This document shows positions 1 to 10,599 of a stretch of 64,000 nucleotides of DNA, in pieces; positions within the stretch are counted from its first letter, which is position 1; each line of letters opens with the position of its first letter. Source of the DNA: Lutjanus erythropterus (lineage: Eukaryota; Chordata; Actinopteri; Lutjaniformes; Lutjanidae); assembly GCA_020091685.1 (NCBI GenBank), contig CM034591.1, positions 11,852,833 to 11,916,832 on the forward strand, in the 5' to 3' direction. The position numbers and the translations under genes are program-made. The notes beneath the pieces are model-generated. The model made no database searches and was not told the DNA's origin. It worked only from the letters and a program-made list of their open reading frames with translations.

Positions 1-1193
1 GGTAATGGTAAAGCGTTCTAAGCACAAGAAAATAATGAGAAAATAAGGCAGAGGGCAGGCTCTCTGCAGATACAGTCACCAACATACACTTCTAGTAGGT
101 AATAAGTGATAACTGAAAGGGATTATCATTCTTTTTTTTAAGGAAAATGTTACATATTATGCCTTTAAAATAAATGCCTCCAATATTTTTCAGTCTGGTT
201 TATTGACCAACAGATCAACATTGTTGTCCCAAAGAGCCATGCAGCCATATGGCTAAAAACTCTTTAATGAAGACAACATCTTCCCAAGAGTCTCAATAAC
301 ACACCAGTGTGACATTAGTTCATCGTAGCTTAGTTATAGTTGTATTTCTTGTGAATGATTGGAATGTCTGTTGGCTCTTTGGCGGTGCATCTAAAACTCA
401 ACCAGAAGAGAAGCTGAACGCTCTCCAGGTCCTTGTGCAGCTTTGACTGTAAACTATTCCCAGAAGAGCACCAGTCGACTGTGTTCAATCTATACTTATT
501 GGTTTTAATGAGCATCCTCGAGTAAGACCTCTATAGCATCCATGACAGCATTACTGGCAGTCAAGTCACAGTGAAAGTGTGAGAGCACTTACACGTTTTT
601 TTTTTAAGGCGAGATGTTCCTGTCTTGCATCATCCACGTGCTGTAGCCTGAGGTCTTTTTGCCTGTGATGATATCATCTTTCTTTATTCTTTTTCATGGT
701 GTATTTCATAAGATTTGGCATCAGCATGTGTACTGAAGAGAGGGGAATGTCTCATTTATTTAAGTCTTTGCCGAAATACCCTCATGCTGCCTCATGCAAA
801 AGGCATTACAGCTCAAAGAAAAGCTTGAAATTGCACTTTATGTAACACGTTTGAGCATTTTAACAGTGTTCCCTCATTCCTGTCAAAAATACTACAGAAC
901 ACTCTGCCTCAATCATTCATAATAACCTGGGACAGGTGCATTTATGGCTTTTATTCTTTTTCAGGGCTGCAGGGAGGCGTGGGATACAATGAAAAGAGAG
1001 CAAAGCAGATCTCAGTATCCTCAAAGTGATACCGATACCAGCAGAGGACTTCATTTGATACCTATTATGTGAACGATGGAAGCATTCCTGAAATAATCCC
1101 TCTGTATTCTATGGATTTATTTTTATCAGATGCTACAAGTGTGTATTATAGCCACACTTTGAATGTTTTTGAGGCATCTCAGCGAGTGGTGGG
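1..1193. other. Upstream flank with no recognised gene
   Basis: AT-rich single-copy-looking sequence. A 61-codon open frame on the minus strand (330-515) has no recognisable product. I see no convincing exon, RNA gene or repeat. Confidence 0.4.
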
Positions 1194-1919
1194 CAAGTTG
1201 CTCAGGAAGTGACTTATTGCTCCCTTAAGAAGTAATGATATTACGTCACTTATTACTTGGCAACAAAAGTGTTTAGTTACATTACTCGTTACATTACTAT
1301 ATTACTTTTGTATCTTGTTGGTAGCAGGGGTGTTTCAAGACTTTTTTGACAGTTTCACATCAGCAAATTGTCCCTCCATCGTGCATCTATCCTCAGGCTG
1401 TGAGACTCCTAAATTCATCTGGCACACACCATCATGAAAAATACTTTTATTTTTATGATTTATTTCTTAAATAATTTCTTGATTTATTAAGTAGGCTAAA
1501 ATGGTTGGTGGCCTCCAAAGTTGGACTGCTGATGAGGTGAACTGTTAACACCCAGAAAACTTTTGTTGTTTTTGTCCAGATGCTAGCTGTGATGGAAATA
1601 AACTCTGAGTGTGGCCTTAAAATTAGACTCCATCACTGCAGATTTTCTCTCGAGGAGCCAAGCAAACTCAAAATGATGACAGCACTTCCACCTGTGGAAA
1701 GTCTGCATCTCTTCCTCTCCCTCATCCTCCATCTTTCGTTTAGCTTTTTGGTTGCAGCTGATTTGACCTGCTGCACTTACATGTCATCATAAGATAGCTT
1801 ACCTGGGTCAAAAAGTTACTCAGTAATTCAGGGTACACTACTTATTACTGGGTAAAGTGATAATATTACAGTAATAAGTTACTGAGTACTGTGTTACTGC
1901 CCGACACTGATCTTGACAC
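1194..1919 (-). mobile_element. hAT transposon remnant, CAGTGTTGGGCAGTAAC family
   Basis: The right end reads ...GTTACTGCCCGACACTG, the reverse complement of the well-known fish terminus CAGTGTTGGGCAGTAAC. The left end (GTGGTGGGCAAGTTGCTC) is a decayed inverted partner. Both ends run into the ATTACT/GTTAC-rich subterminal sequence typical of this family. The minus-strand frame 1583-1732 reads MEDEGEEEMQ...RWKCCHHFEF, which resembles the start of hAT transposases just before the BED zinc finger. The rest of the transposase is missing, so this is an internally deleted, immobile copy. No clean 8-bp target duplication survives. Confidence 0.65.
1583..1732 (-). pseudogene. hAT transposase N-terminal fragment
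   Basis: 49 codons and a stop. An acidic start is followed by WKCCHHFEF, comparable to the W-K-x-x-H-(Y/H)-F-x-F that opens BED-type zinc fingers in hAT transposases. The zinc-binding cysteines that should follow are not present: the frame diverges after LLERKSAV. It lies centrally in the hAT remnant and reads opposite to glce. It is called from motif resemblance only. Confidence 0.45.
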
Positions 1920-1942
1920 AGTGAACTTGTGTTTTTTGAATG

Positions 1943-2229
1943 GCAGTTTTGCTGTTGGTCTTTAGTAAAGATTGTTTTTTCATCTGCAAAAATCAATATT
2001 TTTCATTGCTAGTTTGCTCTGGTACTCCTCAGTGTTTAACAGCTAGTGTCTCAGTAACTTCTCCATCCTCAGAGATTTTTTATTTCCACCTACACACGCC
2101 ACACTTTTCCGCAGCTGTCCTGTTATTGTAGGTTGAGGGTAAAATACCATTTTTGTGCAATTGTGCTTGTGGGAAGACAGCAATCAGAGAGGAAATGGCA
2201 CTTTTTTATGATCAATAGTATCCTTGAAC
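1943..2229 (+). repeat. Direct duplicate, copy 1 (upstream of promoter)
   Basis: About 287 bp closely resembling 5240-5520 in the same orientation. It runs from GCAGTTTTGCTGTTGGT to GTATCCTTGAAC, with blocks such as CAGTAACTTCTCCAT and CAGCTGTCCTGTTATT shared exactly or nearly so (roughly three quarters identical by eye). It starts 24 bp after the hAT remnant. It may be a local duplication or two members of an unnamed dispersed repeat. Confidence 0.8.
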
Positions 2230-3690
2230 TGCCTTCAAATACACCGTACTTAACACCATATCACAGAATGTATGGGTTGTAGCTGCTGCCGTAGAGGGAC
2301 AATCAAATATCACACTAAATCGAAGAATGCTTACAGTAATTGGCTGCAAGCAAAACTATAGTGTTTTTCTAGATTTGGGTACATAAAGGATTGAATGCAT
2401 CATTTGACTGAAGAAATTTCGATACTACTGTCTACTACTTGGACTGATAGAGACTTCAAAAATAAGGATTTATAAGGATTTTGAGACCAAAAATGTTTGT
2501 TTCAGAGACGTTTTCAGTTGTTTTTGGTGACTTTTAAGCACACTGCAACAGCATTTTTATGTAAACATTTTGAATTCTCCAAAAGGAACACAGAATAAGT
2601 CACCCCTCTGGCATGAACTTTCTTCTTCTGGCATAAACTAATATTCATCAGTTTTCTTTCATGGATTTCGTTTTTGCCTCTGCCCCTAGAAGAAAATTGA
2701 CTTGGCAGATTTTACAAAATGCATGTCAGTGATGGTTCCTCGCAACTGTCTCCCATTGAGACAAAAAGAAGCAATGCTGCAAATTCACAGAACTGTTTTT
2801 GTGAGGATCTTAAACAATTTCTGCCTCATGTATCTCTCATGAACAGCCTTGGTTCATCATCAAAGGTAGACGCTCCATCGCTACACTGCAGTCAAGTTGT
2901 ACATGCTGAGTCTTTTCAACTGGAGAGATACAGTGAGCGAGGCTTGGCCTGAACAAAGTGAATAATGCATTATGGTGAGAGACTGAAGTGAGATGTAAAG
3001 CAACACATGAAATACCATCAGAATGTTGTGCAACATATGAGACACTTCACAAAGTAAGAAAGTGAATGACACATTAAGAGAATGAATTGGAATTATTTTT
3101 GATTAACTGATTAAATATTAATCTCTATATACGTCTGGAAGCTATATTACAGTACATGTGTGTTTGGTTTTACAGTCTGTTCATACAATTACATAGTCCA
3201 GTCTGTAAAACATTTGTTATTAAGATCCAAGAACACACAAACCATGAGTTAATCAATTTTACTTTTGTATCCCTCATACAATTTAATTTAATCAAAACAA
3301 AAGAGAATTTGTAAGTCCATGAAAAGACATTTCCATCCACATGAAGTGCTATAATACTCATTTAATCTCATATAATCTGCACATCTCACCTGAATATCTG
3401 TAATTTATCAAGCACAATCTGCTAACTGACTTCAGCTACTGGTTCCAACAGTAAATAATGAGACTGTAAAATGTACATTCGGATGCACTGCTTCATCTTG
3501 ATGGAATCACAGCAGATCCTGAAGGTTTTAGAGATTATATTCTTGACTAATACATTGATGCGTTTGATTAAAATTTACTGATATTTTTCTTCTCATTTAA
3601 ATTATGTCCATGATTATATTATTTTAATAGTGCTTGTTACCTTTTTTAAGTTGTTTGTTTTTTGTAAATTCACTATTTCCATGTGTCCTT
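2230..3690. other. Upstream flank, nothing recognised
   Basis: AT-rich sequence with only short chance frames on both strands. No splice-bounded coding segment, RNA gene or element end was recognised. Confidence 0.4.
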
Positions 3691-4164
3691 TCTGAATACA
3701 AAAAAATAAGTTGATTATGATATCTTTTTCTATGTTTATTGTGTTCCTGCAAATACCTAAATAACATTTTGACAAGCGCAGGTGAATATATTGATATGAT
3801 TTTACACAAAAGACAGAATATTGTTTTTCAATTTTATTTTATTTTTTATTTTATTTTATTATCGACAAAGTTCTTATTCTTTTTCTATAGTGTTTCTGAA
3901 AATGCCTGAGTAGCCTTTTGGCATGCTTAACCAAGGTGAATATAATTTTACAAAAACAGACTTTTTTTAAACTTTAATTTTTATTTTATTAACGTGATGT
4001 CACACCACGATACACCTTATATTTTATTCTACTTTGTTCTGTTTTATTTTATTTTTATTTTTATTTATTTATATTTTATTCTATTTTACAATATACAAGT
4101 GGGCTCTCCACAGCCTTTTCCACAAAGGTCTCACAAAACATAGGCTCACCACAGGTGAATATGA

Positions 4165-4215
<51 letters not shown>

Positions 4216-4420
4216 TTATTGGTTTTATTTTATCAACGTGATTTCAATGTGATAAAAAATAACTTAATTTAATTTATTGTTTTTTATTATTTTATTTTAT
4301 TTATTCATGTATCATTATTTATTTAATTGTGTTTTATGTCACTTTTTTTTTTTTTATTATTACCATCCACAGAGCCTCTTCTCACTCAGCCTTTCCCACA
4401 AAGCACTAACAAAACAAATG
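3690..4420 (+). repeat. Degenerate tandem array next to the promoter
   Basis: About four diverged units (near 3692-3815, 3833-3960, 3990-4170 and 4215-4420). Three carry a version of CAGGTGAATATGATTTCAC (3779-3803, 3933-3952, 4152-4170). All contain TTTTATTTTATT low-complexity runs and an ACAAA-containing stretch. The last two share TTATTTTATYAACGTGATKTCA. Unit lengths vary from about 125 to 210 bp. The array ends about 20 bp before the NF-Y site. Confidence 0.55.
4168..4213 (+). repeat. (CA)23 microsatellite
   Basis: Uninterrupted dinucleotide run inside the tandem array, about 270 bp upstream of the promoter motifs. It is likely to vary in length. Confidence 0.98.
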
Positions 4421-4439
4421 CTTGGCACCAGCCAGCTAA

Positions 4440-4500
4440 TCTGATTGGTTCCTCAATGTCGCCGAGCTCTCGTACTTTCTCGCGATACTGAAGATCCTTC
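4440..4500 (+). promoter_or_regulatory. glce core promoter elements: inverted CCAAT box and TCTCGCGA motif
   Basis: CTGATTGGTT at 4441-4450 is a good NF-Y site (CCAAT on the reverse strand). TCTCGCGA at 4478-4485 is most of the palindromic TCTCGCGAGA promoter motif, known from CpG-island promoters and bound by BANP. The sites are 30 bp apart and just upstream of the CpG-dense leader. No TATA box sits at the expected place. The arrangement fits a broadly expressed TATA-less promoter. The start site itself is not visible. Confidence 0.6.
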
Positions 4501-4699
4501 CCAGTGAGAGGCAGATCCTGAAGTGTATTCAGTTGCTGTTGTGGCTGGGAGGCAGCACAGTCAGCCAGTCTCTTTGGTTGAACAGTAATTCAGCCTGAGG
4601 TTCAACGGGAGTCTTTTAAACTCGCCGACCGACCGAAAACAACTACCACCGGTGTCCCCGAACAGACCCCGGCTCCGCTCGACACCTTTAATCCCGCAG
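4500..4699 (+). other. glce: glce non-coding exon 1 (5' UTR, 5' edge approximate)
   Basis: A CpG-dense tract (roughly 4455-4720) ends with the donor CCCGCAG|GTAAGG at 4699/4700. There is no ATG between about 4490 and 4699, as expected of a leader that does not impede scanning. The local CG count is far above the neighbouring AT-rich sequence. Strand and exon status follow from the donor and from the + strand gene downstream. The start coordinate is a guess from the promoter motifs. A bidirectional promoter serving a gene to the left cannot be excluded. Confidence 0.65.
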
Positions 4700-5239
4700 G
4701 TAAGGTTGCTAACGTTACGTCTTGTTGGCTCCCTCTGTCCAGACACTCATATGCAGCGCTAGCTGGTATTTTCACAGTTCAGTTTCACATCAGCAAAGCA
4801 ACATTTAAATCCCACCAGTATACGTTTCCTCCTCTGTCACATCTTAGCCTCGGGAAACACTTTACCGCTAAGTCTGTAATACAACCTTCAGCTTATCGGT
4901 TTGTGTTAACGGAACCACAGAGGGGGTATACTGGAACTTCAAAGCTCACTGTTGACTCTGTCTCTGGAATGTACACCCCTGTTAGCTTGTATGCTAACTA
5001 AGGATACATCTGCTTAGTATAAAGTAGCTGTTGGCTGGCTCACTAGCTAGCTGGCTAGATCGCCTGCAAGCTCCACACAATAATAACAGCGTTTTTACAT
5101 TAGTGTCCTGTTGGAGAGGTTGTGATGAGGTGGCTGCACGAGGAAGCCATGACAGGCTTTTCTGTGAATGGACCACAAACTGGCAAACTTAACTTGTGCC
5201 CCTGGTTAGCCAACGTCCAGTAATCTCTTTTGTGTAACT

Positions 5240-5520
5240 GCAGTTTTGCTGTTGGTTTCCAGTTGTTTTCACCTGCAAAAGTAGCTACCTCTCATTGCAC
5301 TCCTCGGTGTCTAGCGGACAGTGTCTCTTCCTCATGTGCAGTAACTTCTCCATTCTCTGAGATTTTTTTTTTATTTCCACCTACACGCCACACACATCTC
5401 TGCAGCTGTCCTGTTATTATAGGCTGAAGGTAAAAGACCACTTCTGAGCAATTGTGATTCTGAGAAGACCGCAATCACAGAGGAAATGCCACTTCTTTGT
5501 GGTCATTAGTATCCTTGAAC
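5240..5520 (+). repeat. Direct duplicate, copy 2 (in intron 1)
   Basis: Partner of 1943-2229, about 281 bp, same orientation, 540 bp after the exon 1 donor. The match ends at ATCCTTGAAC in both copies and the flanking sequences then differ. The pair brackets the promoter and exon 1 at a distance of 3.3 kb. Confidence 0.8.
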
Positions 5521-7122
5521 GCAGATGTTGAACTATCTGTCCTTTAAAGTCTAATCCTTTTTATGTTTTGGTAGCGACACAGCTGCTAACAGTGTGCATT
5601 GTTGAGGATCTGCTGTAGTTGGTAAGAGGCTATTTTCAGGATACTGACATATAGTTATGTGCCCATATCCTCATAAATGTCTAGATGAGAATTGCATTCA
5701 AGCTGATAGATGTTTTTTGCGTAGGATGTTTGATGTACATAGTTAAAGGCATACTATGCAGGTTTTTAGTCTAATGTTAATAGAATCTATCTCAATCATC
5801 TTCTATGATCCACTAGAAGTGTGTGATGGTGTCTGTACCTGGAGAGACCCTTCCGTCTGCCTGTATTTTCTTATTTTCTCAGTATTTTGCGGTGTTAGGA
5901 GCCCCCAGCAAATAACAGCAGGCAGGTTGTGAGGTCAGGACTCTGAAAACACAGTTCTATCATGAGCTGCGTGTGTCTGTGTCAAACAGACACACACATA
6001 TACTGTACAGAGCAGAAGAGATAGTCTATTATAGTCATGTACACAGGCAGCTGCAGACACCACGGACTCCTATTAGTTCACTACAGCTACAGATTTTGGG
6101 GAGTTCGCTTGGAGGATGCGTTCAAGATGTGCAGTAAACCGGCATCTGTAGTGGAGGTATGGACAAGACCATGGGCGAGTCTGTGCAGTCACAGCAAGTT
6201 GGAGGTATGCAGATGTCTGCATAGAGCTTACATGTACAACCTCTGATGCCAAAATTTATATCATACAGACACTGGCATACTTTCATGCACTTGCGGATGC
6301 AGAAGGTATGATTTCTGCTTGAGGATGAGGTGTGTTTGCTTCAGCTGCATTCACACAAAATCCAGCAACAAAAACCTCCACAGCGTTTGTTACTTGTTGT
6401 TTTAATTGCCTATTTAACATCTGGTTAAGGGACAACAGATGAAAGTTAGCGTTTTGGCTAACACTGATCCATCAGAAAATAACATTTAAATCTCTCTGAT
6501 TCACTGCTTTGTTCTCACTAACACCATTCCCGCTCTTAATTCACTCTCTAGGTTGCGTGAACACCACTTCTACCTCTCTCCCTCTTTCGTTTGTTTGAAT
6601 TTGAATGATGCGCTTACAAACAGCAATTGACAAATCGTGCAGTCTACCTTTAAATAAGCATACACATAGTTAAAACATACTATATGTGCATATATTATAA
6701 AATAAAATGTACATACTAAAATAAAATAAATCGTAGTAAAATGAGGAAATAAAAAACATAAACCATACGAATGTCGGGGCAAGTTATTGATTAAAGTGTG
6801 TTTTTTTTTTTTTATTAGTTACAATATATGTAATTACAAGCAATAAATAAACTGTGCCATGGTGTATAGTATTAATTAAAAATGTAAAAAATTGAAATAT
6901 ATGAAAGTGGAAGTTGGACTTTAAAATAGATGTAATAGGAATAGAAACCGTGAACTGAGTTTGAGATAATGATGGTAATCCAATGTCAGTGTCCAGCAGT
7001 GAGACAGGCATTGCATATACTAAAGGCAAGTGAGCAGAAGAATCTCTTGCAGCGTTCAATTGTGGACCTTGGTTGTGTCACTCTATTGTTGAGGGCTTAT
7101 TGTTGTAAGATAAAGGCATGTT

Positions 7123-7136
7123 GGGGGGGGGGGGGG
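7123..7136 (+). repeat. G14 homopolymer, followed by a 14-bp tandem pair
   Basis: A run of 14 G. Shortly after, CATAAAATGTGCCT occurs twice head to tail (7151-7164 and 7165-7178). Confidence 0.95.
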
Positions 7137-9679
7137 TTGTTTACATGTTTCATAAAATGTGCCTCATAAAATGTGCCTCATTTCAACAGAGGAAATGATT
7201 TAAACATTTTCCACTTAACATTCTCTACATAGATACAGTAGGTCTTGAGTAAAACCTAACCAGTACTGCATATTGTGGCTAAAATAGGCTAGGTATAATA
7301 AATCTGTGAATTTAAAAAAAGATGTATGCTTGTTTTTTTTAATTCTTCAGTTTGTACACTGATTGTTTTTTAAATTGTGACCAAGATATATACTAAGCAT
7401 TTTACAACTGAAAAATTAATCACTGTTTCTAAATGAGCCCAAACCTTCATTGGGATTTCTGTACTGCAGTTACCATAAAAATGTGATAAAGGCTATGTAG
7501 GCTAGCTGAAACCATTTGGTGGAAATAAGCATTGTGTAAGAGAACAGTTGTGTGACATGATTTTCTTCTTTTTTTTCCAGTAGTCTTAGAGTGCCTGCTT
7601 ATGCCTCAACTGGTATACAGCCTTGATAAGTGTATCATCTTGAATCTGATCATTCCTCACGAGAGACAGTATTAAGGAGTGTTTGTGGCTCATTGTGTGT
7701 CCTCAGTACACAAAGAACCTCAAACAAATATTTGAAAAGAGTGAGCGAACAGCTTCAGTTTTATGGCAGGTTTAGTGAGGTCAAGTTTCAAAGTGTAATG
7801 ATGAATGTTGTACACAAGGTCTTTCTGCAAATTGCTTTTATTTGGGTTTCATATGTCAAACTACACCACAGGCTGTTTACCCAGTAGTTTTTTTTATTAC
7901 ACTGGCTGATTACCAAATACCTTAAATGCTTCACATTTTGCTCAAGAACCAGCTGAAACATGTTTCCCATGTTACATTTCAGTAATCGCATGCCTACCTT
8001 TCTCTCAGTATGTGAATAGGCACAATCATAATTTGATTATTATCTGTCAAGGTAATAGGTCACAGGTCTGCCTATGGAAATTGCAGGGTATATGGCATAT
8101 GACATTACATATCTGCACTAATAATTAGTATAAGCGCAACCCTATTAATCCAGATGGATTTTTGCTCAGTCACTGAGTTTCTCTCAGCATCTGGCGGGGT
8201 TCAAGACTAACAGCTGGCAAGTTTCTACCACATCAACCATTTTGTTTAGTCTGGTTGATGCTATTGACAGCTACTTTTTGTGAGCTTAAAAAACACAGTG
8301 TCGGTTTGGAATCCTCTACTCAGAGAATGACAAGTGTTGCACTGATTTACTCTGTCAGATATGGTGAATCTGAAAGGTGTAGGATCATCAGTAATTAGAT
8401 TCGTATCAACGCTGAGGCAGCTCCACCCAAATGAAAGCAAAGCAGAGCTAATGTAACAGATGGCAGCTGAGAAAATCAGGCAGAATAAGGCAGATATCTT
8501 TGCAAGAATGGACACCTTGCTTGACAAAGTAAACACAGTAAGTCAGACAATCTTGGCAAAACCTTAAATTCTGAAAAAAAAGTTTAGTGTTTCTTTGTGT
8601 ACCTCAGGAAAACATCAATAACTTTCAATACTGAAATTTACCATTTTTAAGTTAAATGTCAGTATAAATGTTCATTCCTGACATTGTAAATATTAAGGGA
8701 AAACTCTGAGATGTGGTTGGAACTCCAGAAAATGCGAGTAGGCTTTAGTGAGCTTCAGTTAAAATTTAAACTGGAATATGTGGCGTAATTATCCAGAACC
8801 GATATTGCTTCTGTCTGTAATCTGTAATCTATGACATCATGGCAGCCATTCTGTCAACTTTGGCAACCAATATTGGTCCCTGGCAGTCAGCCTGGTTACC
8901 ATTTCTGAAACTTGCTGCTGGGCACTGTCTGGTTTCATTTGGTGCTCTGAATTTACACATGATCCAGAAAGGCAGTGGAGTGAAGCGGATGCAAAGTAGT
9001 TTTTCCCCTAGTGGAAAGTGAGGAGGAAGACACTCACATTGTGGAGGGAGAAGTCGAGAATGTTTTTCTTTTCATGATAAGAAAATGTATCTTAATTTAT
9101 TTAATTTTAATATTGCTCTTCATAATTTTTGATGCTATTAATATGTTTTCTTCTAGCTGCCACACGTCCATCTAGACATAAACACAACGATCAAATAAAC
9201 TGAAATCATTGATGTCAGTGTGAACAGTGTAAACAAACCAAATGAGAGGTTTCTTCTGGGATTTATTCGTTCTAATCAGATTTTACATGGTGCAGTGTCT
9301 ATAATGAGTGTTTTTGCAGACATACCTTTACCTTGATAGGTTTCTCTCTCACACGCTCTCTTTGTCTCCTACACAAACAAAATCTTCACACTTGTTCAGT
9401 CTTCACACTTAGAGCTACACATATAAAATGCACACTATCGCTGTAGATCATTTTCCAGGGCTTTTCAATATCTGTGGGGGAAGTTGTACCGTCATTGTTA
9501 TTTTTCACAGTAAATAATTTGACATCAATGCTATATTAATGTTATGAGGTACAGCTAATAAGTTTGTGGTGTTAATTTAAGCAGTAAATGTGTAAAAGTA
9601 AGTTTTGTTTAATGTAAATCATTTGTTGCTCATTTTCTAGTTTGCATCTGTTGAGGCCTGGTTTTGCAGCATTTCTGAT

Positions 9680-9800
9680 TAGGGTTGGGTCTATCCCTGA
9701 TTGATGATAGTCATTGACAACTGAGACCTCTACCATAATAGCGTCATGATCTTAAATGCTTCAGTCTTTGAGGTAGTGTGTCCCCTCAGAGTTGCTATAA
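9680..9800 (+). mobile_element. Possible MITE terminus (TAGGGTTGGGT-)
   Basis: TAGGGTTGGGTCTATCCCTG at 9680 resembles the outer ends of fish hAT MITEs. No partner end was found before the next element at about 9855, so the limits are uncertain. Confidence 0.35.
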
Positions 9801-9854
9801 AGCAGGAGGTATTGGCAAAGTTACATTTTTAATATGTGGGAGAGAACATAAAAA

Positions 9855-10180
9855 GTTAATTAATCGATCAAAAGGAATATTAGTTGCCCAGTGTTTTGAT
9901 AATTGATTAATCTTCTTAGTCATTTTGCAAGATTGTCTGGCACCAGCTTCTTACATGTAACAGTTGGCTGCTTTTATTTGTCATTTATGACGATGCATGA
10001 ACAGTTTCTGGGTGTTGGACTGCTGGTGGGATAAAAGAAGCAATTTGATTCTACTGTGGAAATTGGGATGAGTATTTTTCACAATTTTTTTGACATTTCA
10101 TAGACTAAAAGATTAACTGATTGATTGTGAAAATAATCAGCAGATAAATCAATATTAAAATAATCGTTAGTTGCAGCCCT
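9855..10180 (-). mobile_element. hAT-type MITE, family A (CAGGGCTGCAACTAACG-), reverse
   Basis: Ends with TAATCGTTAGTTGCAGCCCT, the reverse complement of the family A start. Inside are TTTGACATTTCATAGACTAA and ATTAATCGATC-like subterminal blocks seen in the other copies. Diverged, about 325 bp. Confidence 0.7.
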
Positions 10181-10570
10181 AGTTATGCCTCCATCACCCA
10201 CTTATTATTTTCTTACCAAACCCGACCAGTTAGGCAAACCCAAGACACTCAGTTGCATTGTTTGCAGCTGTTTCTTTTCGTTTGTTGTTCATTTGTTAAG
10301 TAGTTATTAGCTTAGCTTCCTCTGTATAGCTAGCTGGCTAACTTTGTCATAAGCTTCAGATGCTGAGCACAACGAAGTTATGGACATGTGGTATAGAGAC
10401 CATGACCCTTTTAAAACCAGCCCAGGGATGATTGGGGCGGACGTTTGCCTTGCAATGATGTGAAAGTTGATCTACCTGCTCCTTTCGGTGGTGATGGGAA
10501 TTTTATGAGCAGAGTGAGACAGCTGTAGGTTGCCATCAGAGAAATGGCAGTGACTACAGTGGGGAGCAAG

Positions 10571-10599
10571 TCAGCGACATCAGCGACATCAGCGACATC
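10571..10599 (+). repeat. 9-bp minisatellite, three units
   Basis: TCAGCGACA repeated three times with a final partial unit. It is short and in-phase for codons, but there is no sign it is coding. Confidence 0.9.

Noticed and set aside
330-515. Minus-strand frame with acceptor-like and donor-like sites around SKLHKDLESVQLLF, possible exon of an upstream gene
   Set aside because: Too short, no recognisable family, and only generic splice signals.
4561-4746. Minus-strand frame through exon 1
   Set aside because: CpG-rich sequence lowers stop frequency, and the frame overlaps the inferred leader and donor. No protein similarity seen.
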